From the NCBI GenBank assembly GCA_050699975.1, contig JBOHGH010000083.1, forward strand, positions 1-20,907: a stretch of 20,907 nt of DNA. Direction: 5' to 3'. Positions within the stretch are counted from its first letter, which is position 1; every line of letters begins with the position of its first letter. This DNA is from GCA-003244245 sp050699975. GTDB lineage: Bacteria; Actinomycetota; Actinomycetes; Mycobacteriales; Pseudonocardiaceae. The notes under the pieces are model-generated. The model saw only the letters and a program-made list of their open reading frames with translations. It was not told the DNA's origin and searched no databases. Shown here piece after piece: positions 6,624-13,010 of this stretch. The position numbers and the translations under genes are program-made.

Positions 6624-7232
6624 TTACGGTTCGGCCAGCTCCGGCACCACGCGTCGACTGGCCGTTCGAGCTGGCCCGACACGGTCGGCCGCCGTTGCGC
6701 GACCTCGCCTGGTCTTCCCCCACGGCTTGTCCACAGAGATCGTTGTGGCGGCCCACAGGAACAGCAGATGCGCTACCGATCCGGCGATCACCAGCCACGC
6801 CGCTGACCTGCCGGTCGAGCCGCCCCCGGCACCCGGTGCGCTCGCGGCGTGGGCGACGGCCTGCTGGACCCAATCGCCAGTCAGTGCCACCCCGGTGACG
6901 ATGACCGCCACGGCGAGGACCAGCTTGACGATGACCCACCAATGGTGAAGCAGCCGCCACGGGGTCGCGACCGACAGGACGATCCCGGTCACGAGCGTCG
7001 CCACCGTGAAGACGGGAATGACCGCGCCGCCGATCAGTTCCATCATCGCGTAGCAAGCGAGGGCGAACGGTGAGTCAGGAGCAGTTGCCGCGCTGACTCC
7101 TAAGGTGAGCATCGCGACGACGAGGCCCAGCCATCCGGCCGATACGGCGATGTGCGTCGCGCGGACCAACTTGCGGGGTCGACCGGACAGCTGCGGGACA
7201 GTAGCCCTGCGAGCTCGGGGTGGCGCTGTCAT
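6624..7232 (-). CDS. Four-helix integral membrane protein (DUF2269-like)
   Basis: The 202-residue protein has four hydrophobic segments: LVRATHIAVSAGWLGLVVAML, MMELIGGAVIPVFTVATLV, VIVKLVLAVAVIVTG, and a last one ending AWLVIAGSVAHLLFLWAA before ISVDKPWGK. Charged tails flank both ends. The layout parallels the protein at 3159-3638, and the shared His in helix 1 and final SVxKP suggest one family. AAGGA precedes ATG 7230-7232 by about 8 bases. It stands between a DUF1707 gene (72 bases upstream) and the enoyl-CoA hydratase gene (9 bases downstream), all on the minus strand. No function is known to me for this family. Confidence 0.75.
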   Translation of the reverse strand: MTAPPRARRATVPQLSGRPRKLVRATHIAVSAGWLGLVVAMLTLGVSAATAPDSPFALACYAMMELIGGAVIPVFTVATLVTGIVLSVATPWRLLHHWWVIVKLVLAVAVIVTGVALTGDWVQQAVAHAASAPGAGGGSTGRSAAWLVIAGSVAHLLFLWAATTISVDKPWGKTRRGRATAADRVGPARTASRRVVPELAEP

Positions 7233-7304
7233 GAGGTGTCCTTGCTCGAATGGTCGGGTGCGGACGTCGCCGCGCGACGGCCATGCCTGCGACGAGATCG
7301 GCCG

Positions 7305-7796
7305 TCAGCCGGAGTAGCGGTTGATCGGGCTCGGCACTCGGCGATGGCGGACCCACCGATAGTGCAACACCACGCTGAGCGCGAGCCAGAACATCGGTCC
7401 CGCCGGCCAGAACCAGGGCTCGGGTCCCAGCGCCCACCGCACGATCAGCGCGGTAGCGAGCACCACGGCGAGCACTGCGTGCGCGGCGAGCCGACGCCGG
7501 ACCTGGGGCTCCAGCGGCGCGGAGAGGTCGGGTTCAGCCGGTCCTGGGGGCTGCGCGGCCGGCAGGTCGTCGGTGAGTTCGGCGAGGTCGGCACGGATCC
7601 GGGCCGCGTAGGCGGCGGCTTGGCGTTCATCGGCCTCGGCGAGGGTGAGCATCCCGACCGCGGCGGCATCGCGGACGCGGGCGGCGACCTGTTCACGTTC
7701 GGCGTCGGAGACGCGCAGCGAGCCGGGGCGGGTAGTGCGGTCGAGGGTGGGCACGGCGGTGTCCTCGGTGGGTGCAGTGGCAACAAATCGGGTCAT
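7305..7796 (-). CDS. DUF1707 (SHOCT-like) domain protein with two membrane helices
   Basis: The 163-residue protein carries a DUF1707 domain at residues 25-80: LRVSDAEREQVAARVRDA, then GMLTLAEADERQAAAYAAR and the ending DLAELTDDLP. A proline-rich linker leads to two hydrophobic helices (AAHAVLAVVLATALIVRWAL and WPAGPMFWLALSVVLHYRWV), as in many actinobacterial membrane-anchored DUF1707 proteins. The cytoplasmic domain is thought to mediate protein contacts, but no activity is established. The start ATG 7794-7796 has no clear Shine-Dalgarno, so a leaderless or nearby start is possible. A GTACTC/GAGTAC palindrome lies about 105 bases upstream. The gene heads the minus-strand set leading to the enoyl-CoA hydratase. 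Confidence 0.85.
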   Translation of the reverse strand: MTRFVATAPTEDTAVPTLDRTTRPGSLRVSDAEREQVAARVRDAAAVGMLTLAEADERQAAAYAARIRADLAELTDDLPAAQPPGPAEPDLSAPLEPQVRRRLAAHAVLAVVLATALIVRWALGPEPWFWPAGPMFWLALSVVLHYRWVRHRRVPSPINRYSG

Positions 7797-7900
7797 GACG
7801 TAGATGGTTCGCCACGGCGGCCTCCCACGCGTCCGGCTCAGAGAGGCCGCTCACGCACTTCACCGGGAGGGCGACGCCAGTCGCTCCTGCTACCCAGGGC

Positions 7901-7914
7901 GTACTCGTGAGTAC
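7901..7914. promoter_or_regulatory. Palindrome GTACTC-GT-GAGTAC
   Basis: A perfect 6-base dyad with a 2-base centre lies about 105 bases upstream of the DUF1707 gene. Its form suits a repressor operator (TetR- or GntR-like in shape), but the regulator is unknown. No frame reading through it looks like a gene. Confidence 0.4.
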
Positions 7915-7933
7915 TCCCGCCCCGGTTTCGGCG

Positions 7934-7989
7934 GTCTGGATGCAGACTGCACTAATTCAGGGGCCGTTTGGCGCAGTCTGCATCCAGAC
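7934..7989. repeat. 17-bp perfect inverted repeat, 22-base loop
   Basis: GTCTGGATGCAGACTGC (7934-7950) is exactly complementary to 7973-7989. It lies between the 5' end of the DUF1707 gene and the 3' end of the PIG-L pseudogene, about 25 bases past that stop, so it may terminate the minus-strand PIG-L transcript. No U-tract follows in either direction. A mobile-element remnant is an alternative. Confidence 0.7.
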
Positions 7990-8014
7990 TGCGGGGAGAG
8001 GCGTGCGGGGGGCG

Positions 8015-8612
8015 TCAGTGGGAGATCAGTTCGAAGGTCACGGCGGGACGACCACCGAAGCGCTCGGCCGCGCTCGTGGCGAGCTGCTCTAGGAACGTCC
8101 TAGCATCCCGCTCCACGGCTCGGGACCGCCAGGTCAGGGAAGATCCACCGGTTGCCGGCGTCAGCAGTGGCATCGAGCACGGCCCGTCCCACCGCGCGGT
8201 GGTCCGAGGTGTTCCAGCTACCGGGGCCCCAGCTGTCATGGTGGTTCAGCGTGACGATCAGCTCTGGGCGGTGCCTGCGGATCGCCCGTGCGAGGTCGCG
8301 GCGTAGCGGCACGCCGTACTCGATCACCCCGTCGCGGTGGTCGAGGAACTCGACGGTGTGTACCCCCACCTCGGCGGCACCGGCACGCTGCTCGGCCTCC
8401 CGCAGCGGCCCGGCCCGATCCGGTGGTATCCCCTCGATCCCCGCCTCGCCACGCGTGACAAGCACGTAGGCGATCTCCCGACCCTCCGAGGTCCATGCCG
8501 CTATCGCGCCGGCCGCTCCGTACTCGAGGTCGTCCGGATGAGCCGCGATCGCCAGCCCGCGTTGCCAGTCCGTGGGTATCGGGCGCAGCGAGGTGTCCGG
8601 CATGGGCACCAC
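8015..8612 (-). pseudogene. PIG-L family N-acetylglucosaminyl deacetylase, internal deletion and frameshift
   Basis: PIG-L/LmbE proteins are zinc deacetylases acting on GlcNAc-linked substrates, for example in mycothiol synthesis. Residues 1-160 from ATG 8610-8612 are well preserved: AHPDD zinc motif at His25-Asp28, LVTRGEAG, NHHDSWGPGSWNTSDHRAVG with the third ligand His138, and NRWIFPDL. The frame then stops at 8100 after 170 residues. In another frame the family's normal C-terminal end appears (ARTFLEQLATSAAERFGG, then PAVTFELISH) and stops at 8015-8017. The segment that usually joins these, about 60-70 residues, is missing. A deletion of a length not divisible by three near 8105-8130 explains both facts. 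A truncated product would lack the final strands. Confidence 0.8.
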
Positions 8613-8671
8613 CCTGCCACGCGGGATACGCCGATCCTGCCGTCCACGTCGTCAAACTCGCCAGCGACGTC

Positions 8672-8926
8672 CTAAAATACGTTTGCCACCGTTCCCGTCA
8701 CGGGTTCCGTGCCGGGAACGATCGTCGCAGCGTCGGCCAGCGCCCTGCCAGCATTACCCGCATCAACGATCTTCACTCCTTCTCGCCCCGAGTTCGCGGA
8801 ACCGTCCGGGCCGGCCCCCGATCCGACGGCCGCCATGGCGGGACTGGCCAGGCCGAAGCCGAGCATTGTCACAGTCGCGGGTATAACAGCCAGTGTGGCG
8901 ACGCGGCGACGGATATGAGATGTCAT
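8672..8926 (-). CDS. Small secreted protein of unknown function
   Basis: The 84-residue protein starts at ATG 8924-8926 with a good AGGAGA 8 bases upstream. It has a classical signal peptide: MTSHIRRRV, then a hydrophobic core (LAVIPATVTMLGFGLASP) and a cleavage site at about AMA-AVG (residues 30-33). The mature part is about 53 residues, Gly/Ala/Asp rich, with no cysteine and no family I recognise. It is preceded by an unusually AT-rich leader, which supports a real promoter. TAG at 8672-8674 ends it. It may be a remnant of a longer exported protein, but signal, ribosome site and codon pattern favour a real short gene. Confidence 0.65.
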   Translation of the reverse strand: MTSHIRRRVATLAVIPATVTMLGFGLASPAMAAVGSGAGPDGSANSGREGVKIVDAGNAGRALADAATIVPGTEPVTGTVANVF

Positions 8927-8940
8927 GGTGATCTCTCCTA

Positions 8941-9062
8941 GCCGGTTTAATAGGTCTGCCTGGTGCTATGCATCTAATCAGCAACGTACCCATTGCCAAG
9001 GGGTGCCACTCAAAGGAGGGAAGGACCTACATATACCTAGCCACACGTTTGCGTATACCTAC
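8941..9062 (-). promoter_or_regulatory. AT-rich leader with TAGGTATA direct repeats upstream of the small secreted protein
   Basis: This region is clearly poorer in G+C than its surroundings. On the minus strand it has TAGGTATA twice (complement of 9054-9061 and 9032-9039), 22 bases apart, followed by a partial third TAGGT. Two turns of helix between copies suits binding on one face by an activator. The gene itself starts at 8926. Exact promoter boxes are not clear. Confidence 0.35.
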
Positions 9063-9129
9063 GCACCCGGCCGGCGCTAGCGGCCGATCGGCGCATTGGT
9101 AAGCGACACGAACTGGCTGGGGAGGAGCA

Positions 9130-9416
9130 TGCCGAGGCCAATGAATCTGACGGCGCGCCACGGCGAGATGTACGGTTCCCCCGGTCTGAACGGCGCGGCA
9201 AGACCACCACGCTGGACGCCCTTTGACACCGGCAGCGGGCGCTGCCCGGGATCAAACCCGGCTGCCTGGTAGCCGTCCTCGGCGCAGGCCGGGGAACGCC
9301 TGGTGTGGCGACGGTGGTCGGCGGCACCCAGGCCGTCGCGGCGCTCACCTGCCACACCGTCGGCTTCGTTGTGGTCAACGGGAAACTGCTGGCACGCCGG
9401 GACGGGACAAGAAGTT
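9130..9416 (+). pseudogene. Relic of an ABC transporter locus: ATPase start joined to permease end
   Basis: Bases 9141-9215 match the start of the intact ABC ATPase gene at 11296-11376. They read MNLTARHGEMYG, then an eroded Walker A (LNGA-KTTTL with one base lost), against VNLTVRRGEVYG and PNGAGKTTTL. From about 9216 the sequence instead matches the last 200 bases of the intact permease gene (12750-12957): GACACC-GCAGCGGGCGC, then the TVVGGTQAVAAL part and a final LARRDG against LTRRDV. About 1.3 kb of the parental arrangement is missing. The join lies in a shared GCTG-GA. Frameshifts and stops prevent any product. The relic is a diverged paralogue, since third positions differ widely from the intact pair. 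Confidence 0.8.
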
Positions 9417-9436
9417 CGTAGCTTCGAGGCGCCCGC

Positions 9437-9481
9437 ACGGTGTGTCCGCCGTCTGTGCCCCGGTGTGTTCGTCCTTCCGGC
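9437..9481. repeat. 22-bp hairpin repeat array C (two diverged units)
   Basis: Units begin ACGGTGTGTCCG at 9437 and CCGGTGTGTTCG at 9460, a spacing of 23. They match the unit of arrays A and B in the GGTGTGT core and the TGTGCC/CTTCC spacer. The array lies directly behind the ABC relic. Confidence 0.55.
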
Positions 9482-9575
9482 GTCGACCGTTTAATCATCT
9501 CTTGTGAGGTTTGTCGTAATCTTCTAGTCGTCCCTTGCACTTCTCCTGTTCACCTCCAGGACGCAGCGTCTTCCC

Positions 9576-10156
9576 GTGAGATCCGTGTGTGCGGGAGTTC
9601 TGCTCGTGATACTCCTCATCTGCGACGCACTGGCGGCGTCCTCCTCGGTCACGCTCCTGCTCGGCCCCGCGGGACGACGTCGCGTGTCAAGAGGGTTGAC
9701 GCCAAATCGAACGGGAACCGGAAGTTTGCTCCCGGACGAACGCCGTGGCCGCCTGCTCCGAGGGCACCGCGCTGGTCGGCGGCGGGGCTGCCGATTCCAC
9801 GAACGTCACCACCGCGTTCGCCGTCTGCTCCATTCCCCGTTCGTGCAGACCATGGTGGTCCGAGTGGCCGCCCCGGGTCCCACCGCAGGCAGCACGGTCA
9901 CCACGGTGCCGGCGACCTGTCCGACGGGGACCGGCTGCTGGGCGGCGGCGTGAACGCCGACAACTCGACCCGCCCGCCGCAGCAGGGCGTGCAACTGCGG
10001 GGTAGCTATCCCGGCGACCCCGCGGGCAAGCCCGTGGGCAACGGGGCTGTCGACCCCACCACCTGGACCGGAATCGTCCACGCCGGCGGGCAACCCACTC
10101 CCAACACGGTGACCCACACCTTCGCCCACTGCGGCGCCTTCGGTCCCTCGCCATAA
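9576..10156 (+). pseudogene. Secreted protein of the repeated 'ATCPxGT-LLGGG' type, multiply frameshifted
   Basis: Three frames each hold part of one protein. Bases 9576 onward give a signal-like start (MRSVCAGVLLVILLICDALAA). From 9745 another frame gives AACSEGTALVGGGAAD and TAFAVC. Near 9840 it shifts to TVTTVPATCPTGT, and near 9930 to LLGGGVNADN, then PPQQGVQLRGSYPGD and TWTGIVHAGGQ, ending HTFAHCG before TAA 10154-10156. The twice-repeated pattern Cys-Pro/Glu-Gly-Thr, then LxGGG, then FAxC, is known from exported actinobacterial proteins of unknown role. At least two frameshifts lie inside the conserved part, so the gene is broken unless the sequence has indel errors. Confidence 0.65.
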
Positions 10157-10222
10157 CGCCGTAGCCCATACCTCGTCGGGGAGTTTCGACACACACCGAG
10201 GGGGTAAAGAAGGGATCCCATC

Positions 10223-10777
10223 GTGATTCGTATACGCCTCGTGCGGTTGCTTGCCGCTGGCGCTGTGCTCGTTCTCACGGCGTTCACCGGCGCCAGCGCC
10301 GTCGCTAGCACCTCCTCGCTCAACCAGCCGCACAGCCTAGGGCTGCCGGCGGGCAAATTCCTCTTGATCGGCACCGTCGCGCGGCCCCAGATCCTTTCCG
10401 TGGACGACCTGGAGGCGATGCCGTCACGGACGATTGAGGTTACGTTCCGGTCCGGCAGCGGCGCCGAGACGCACACCTACACCGGTCCCCTCCTGTTCGA
10501 CGTGCTCACCAAGGCAGGCCCACGGTTCGACCCGGCGATCAAGAACGACAAGCTGCGCCACTTCATCAGCTTCAACGCCTCCGATAACTACCGGGCACTG
10601 GTCGCCTGGGGCGAGATCGATCCGAACTTCGAGAACAAGGACGTGCTGCTTGCCACCAGCGAGGACGGCCGCTCGCTGGCAGCCGAAGGGCCGCGGCTGG
10701 TCGTGCCCGGCGACATCGCCGGCGGGCGCTACGTCACCGCCGTCGTGCGGGTGTTCCTCCAGAAGCCGCCGCTCTGA
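10223..10777 (+). CDS. Secreted molybdopterin-oxidoreductase-fold protein lacking cysteine
   Basis: The 184-residue protein has a signal peptide (LVRLLAAGAVLVLTAFTGASA, cleavage near residue 26). A single domain follows that resembles the oxidoreductase molybdopterin-binding (sulfite-oxidase-like) fold: FLLIGTVARPQILSVDDLEA, then YTGPLLFDVLTKAG, DNYRALVAWGEIDPNF, LLATSEDGRSL, GPRLVVPGDIAGGRYV. This order of strand motifs is typical of small exported members. Catalytic sulfite oxidases bind molybdenum through a conserved Cys, and this protein has no Cys at all. It is therefore probably a non-catalytic or cofactor-free relative. The start is GTG 10223, with AAGAAGG about 9 bases upstream. It stands alone, after a pseudogene and before a hairpin. 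Confidence 0.75.
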   Translation: MIRIRLVRLLAAGAVLVLTAFTGASAVASTSSLNQPHSLGLPAGKFLLIGTVARPQILSVDDLEAMPSRTIEVTFRSGSGAETHTYTGPLLFDVLTKAGPRFDPAIKNDKLRHFISFNASDNYRALVAWGEIDPNFENKDVLLATSEDGRSLAAEGPRLVVPGDIAGGRYVTAVVRVFLQKPPL

Positions 10778-10850
10778 TCCAGCCGCACCACATTGCATCG
10801 GGGGTGTTCGGCTCCGTAGGAAGGTTCAGTCTGACAAACCACCCGTGGCC

Positions 10851-10880
10851 GGGAACCGGTGCCTTTCACAACTGGTTCCC
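10851..10880 (+). terminator. Hairpin downstream of the molybdopterin-fold gene
   Basis: GGGAACCGGT (10851-10860) pairs with ACTGGTTCCC (10871-10880), with one G-T wobble and a 10-base loop. It lies about 75 bases after the stop at 10777. There is no U-tract, so termination is a reasonable but unproven reading. Confidence 0.45.
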
Positions 10881-10937
10881 GATAGCCCGAGACCTGTAGC
10901 TGGCTCGCTCGGTGCATCCCCTGCCCGCCGCCTGGGC

Positions 10938-10981
10938 CTGGTGTGTCCGTCCCCCATGTACGATATGTCTGTCTCCCGTGC
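10938..10981. repeat. 22-bp hairpin repeat array D (two diverged units)
   Basis: Units start at 10938 (CTGGTGTGTCCGTCCCCC) and 10960 (ACGATATGTCTGTCTCCC). The 22-base period and the CCC(A/G)TG spacer are kept while the stems have eroded. The partner arrays are at 3107, 5738 and 9437. Confidence 0.55.
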
Positions 10982-11137
10982 ACGGTCACCGTCGACCGGA
11001 GCCATCCGCCGAGCTCGGTAGTGCATCCGCTCCGGGTGCTCCCCTGGGGGTAGGCGGGAAGCCTCCGCGGACCCGACGACGCGGAGCCACCGGCGCAGCA
11101 GCATGGGCGGCACCAGCAGACGATCGAAAGGTCACCG

Positions 11138-12112
11138 ATGGGCGCGGCCAAACACGCAGCCGGGACTCGCAACTCCGGCGCTGAGCGCGAACCCGGGGAC
11201 ACCGGCATGCCCGAGGACGCGCTCGCGCACACCCGAGAGCTGACCAAGCACTACCGCGGCGGCATCGTCGCGGTGGACCGGGTGAACCTGACCGTGCGTC
11301 GCGGCGAGGTGTATGGCTTTCTGGGCCCCAACGGTGCGGGCAAGACCACCACGCTGAGGATGCTGCTCGGGCTGATCGGCCCAACCGGGGGAACAGCCAC
11401 CGTATTCGGCTACCCACCGGGCGACCCGCGCGGGCTGGCCCGGATCGGCGCGATGGTCGAGACGCCCGCGTTCTACCCGTACCTGTCCGGACGGGACAAC
11501 CTGCGGGTGCTGGCCCGTTACTGCCAGGTGGCCGAACCGCAGGTGGACAGCGCGCTGGACACCATGGACCTCACCGCACGCGGCGGCGACAAGTTCGCTA
11601 CCTATTCGCTGGGTATGAAGCAGCGGCTCGGTGTCGCCGCCGCCCTGCTCAAGGATCCCGAGCTGCTCATCCTCGACGAGCCGACCAACGGCCTGGACCC
11701 CGCCGGGATGGCAGACATGCGGGCGCTGATCCGCCGGCTGGGTAGCGGCCGGCGCAGCGTGCTGCTGTCGAGTCACCAGCTCGGCGAAGTGCAGCAGATC
11801 TGCGACCGGGTCGGGGTCATCGCCCGCGGCAGGCTGATCGCCGAGAACACGGTGGACGAGCTGCGCGGCGCGGCGTCGCTGCTGCTGGCCGCCCAGCCGC
11901 TGGACGAGGCGGCCCGGCTGGCAGGCGAGATGCTCGGCCCGCATCGAGTCCAACATCACGACGGTCAGCTGCGCCTGGACGCCGGGGTGGCCGACGCGGC
12001 GCGGGTGAACCGAGCGCTGGTACTGGCCGGTGTGCAGGTCAGCGAGTTGCGTCCGGTGGAGCGCAGCCTTGAAGAGGTGTTCCTGACCATGACCCAGGAG
12101 GACCCGCAATGA
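11138..12112 (+). CDS. ABC transporter ATP-binding protein (BcrA/NatA/DrrA-like)
   Basis: This cytoplasmic ATPase powers an export or efflux transporter with the permease that follows. The 324-residue protein has Walker A GPNGAGKTT at residues 63-71, a Q loop near MVETPAFYPYLSG, signature YSLGMKQR (an LSGG-type variant common in this subfamily), Walker B LLILDEPTNGLDP and the switch His in LLSSHQLGEVQ. The C-terminal 100 residues carry the regulatory tail of DrrA-like proteins. ATG 11138 has AAAGG 7 bases upstream; a second ATG at 11207 would remove 23 polar residues. Its TGA overlaps the permease ATG (ATGA), so the pair is translationally coupled. A decayed relative lies at 9130-9416. Substrate is unknown; peptide or drug efflux is typical. 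Confidence 0.9.
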   Translation: MGAAKHAAGTRNSGAEREPGDTGMPEDALAHTRELTKHYRGGIVAVDRVNLTVRRGEVYGFLGPNGAGKTTTLRMLLGLIGPTGGTATVFGYPPGDPRGLARIGAMVETPAFYPYLSGRDNLRVLARYCQVAEPQVDSALDTMDLTARGGDKFATYSLGMKQRLGVAAALLKDPELLILDEPTNGLDPAGMADMRALIRRLGSGRRSVLLSSHQLGEVQQICDRVGVIARGRLIAENTVDELRGAASLLLAAQPLDEAARLAGEMLGPHRVQHHDGQLRLDAGVADAARVNRALVLAGVQVSELRPVERSLEEVFLTMTQEDPQ

Positions 12113-12960
12113 ACCACGTCCTGTCGGCTGAGCTGCTCAAGCTGCGCAAGCGCCCAGCCACCTGGCTCATCGTCGGCGTCTGGCTGGCGATGAACCTGGC
12201 CTTCGGCTACCTGATCCCCTACCTGATCTACCGTTCCGGTCCGTTTCCCGGGCCGGAGGGCGCCGCGGCTTCCGGGCAGTTGCTGGCCGCGGTGCTCCCA
12301 GCCGGCCTGGTGACCAACGTGCTCAGCGGCTACCCCCTGTTCGGCGGGGCGCTCGTGCTGATCCTCGGTGCGCTGATGATCGGCGGGGAGTACGGCTTCG
12401 GCACCCTGAAGACCCTGCTCACCCAGCGCCCCCGGCGCCTCGAGGTGCTCGGCGGCGCGCTGACCGCGCTGGCCGTGGTGGTGCTCGCGCTCGTCGTGGC
12501 GAGCTTCGTCCTCAGCGCCGGCGCCAGCATCGTCATCGCGGCGGTCGAGTCGGCGTCGTGGGCGTTCCCGCCGGCTGCTGACCTGGCCCGTGGGCTTGCC
12601 TCGGGCTGGCTGATCCTGGGTATGTGGGGACTGCTCGGGGCGCTGGCCGGGATTGCCTTCCGGAGTACCGCGCTGGCCGTCGGGCTCAGCCTGGTGTGGG
12701 CCTTGGTGATCGAGAACCTGATCCGGGGCTTCGCAGGGCTGCTGGACCTCTTCGACACCGTGCAGCGGGCGCTGCCCGGGGTCAACGCCGGCTCATTGGT
12801 GGCCGCGCTCGGCGCCGCCGGCCAGGGCGAAGAGTCCGGAGGGACACCCGGGGTAGAGGCAGTGGTGGGCGGCACTCAGGCCGTGGTGGTGCTCACCTGC
12901 TACGCGATCGGCTTCATTCTGGTCGCCGGGCTGTTGCTGACCCGGCGTGACGTCACCTGA
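12109..12960 (+). CDS. ABC-2 type transporter permease
   Basis: This is the membrane partner of the preceding ATPase. The 283-residue protein begins with an amphipathic start (LSAELLKLRKRPATWLIVGVWLAMN), which is typical of ABC-2 permeases of the BcrB/NatB sort. Six hydrophobic helices follow: residues 18-40, 56-75, 78-95, 118-145, 160-190 and 255-280. The final segment reads LTCYAIGFILVAGLLLTRRDVT, the common closing helix. A loop near residues 225-250 (AGQGEESGGTPGVEAVVG) would face outside. The start overlaps the ATPase stop. No further partner gene follows, so the transporter is probably one ATPase dimer with a permease dimer. Confidence 0.88.
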   Translation: MNHVLSAELLKLRKRPATWLIVGVWLAMNLAFGYLIPYLIYRSGPFPGPEGAAASGQLLAAVLPAGLVTNVLSGYPLFGGALVLILGALMIGGEYGFGTLKTLLTQRPRRLEVLGGALTALAVVVLALVVASFVLSAGASIVIAAVESASWAFPPAADLARGLASGWLILGMWGLLGALAGIAFRSTALAVGLSLVWALVIENLIRGFAGLLDLFDTVQRALPGVNAGSLVAALGAAGQGEESGGTPGVEAVVGGTQAVVVLTCYAIGFILVAGLLLTRRDVT

Positions 12961-13010
12961 ACCGGCGACGGGTTCTTGGCTGTTCAGGCGTCCGCGCGTC
13001 GCTGTTCCGA

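Larger units (their letters stand above)
10778..11137. other. Intergenic region before the ABC transporter operon
   Basis: This 360-base gap has no supported gene. It contains a hairpin at 10851-10880 and two diverged units of the 22-bp repeat at 10938-10981, both listed separately. The remaining 150 bases before ATG 11138 should hold the ABC operon promoter, but no boxes stand out. Confidence 0.6.

Noticed and set aside
7804..8103. Plus-strand frames in the gap between DUF1707 and PIG-L
   Set aside because: They run through two palindromes, have no ribosome site and no recognisable protein.
9037..9540. Minus-strand frame of 167 residues
   Set aside because: It is antisense to the ABC relic and has no ribosome site or recognisable motif.
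11132..12109. Minus-strand frame of 325 residues opposite the ABC ATPase
   Set aside because: It is a codon-phase shadow; the plus strand has all ABC motifs.
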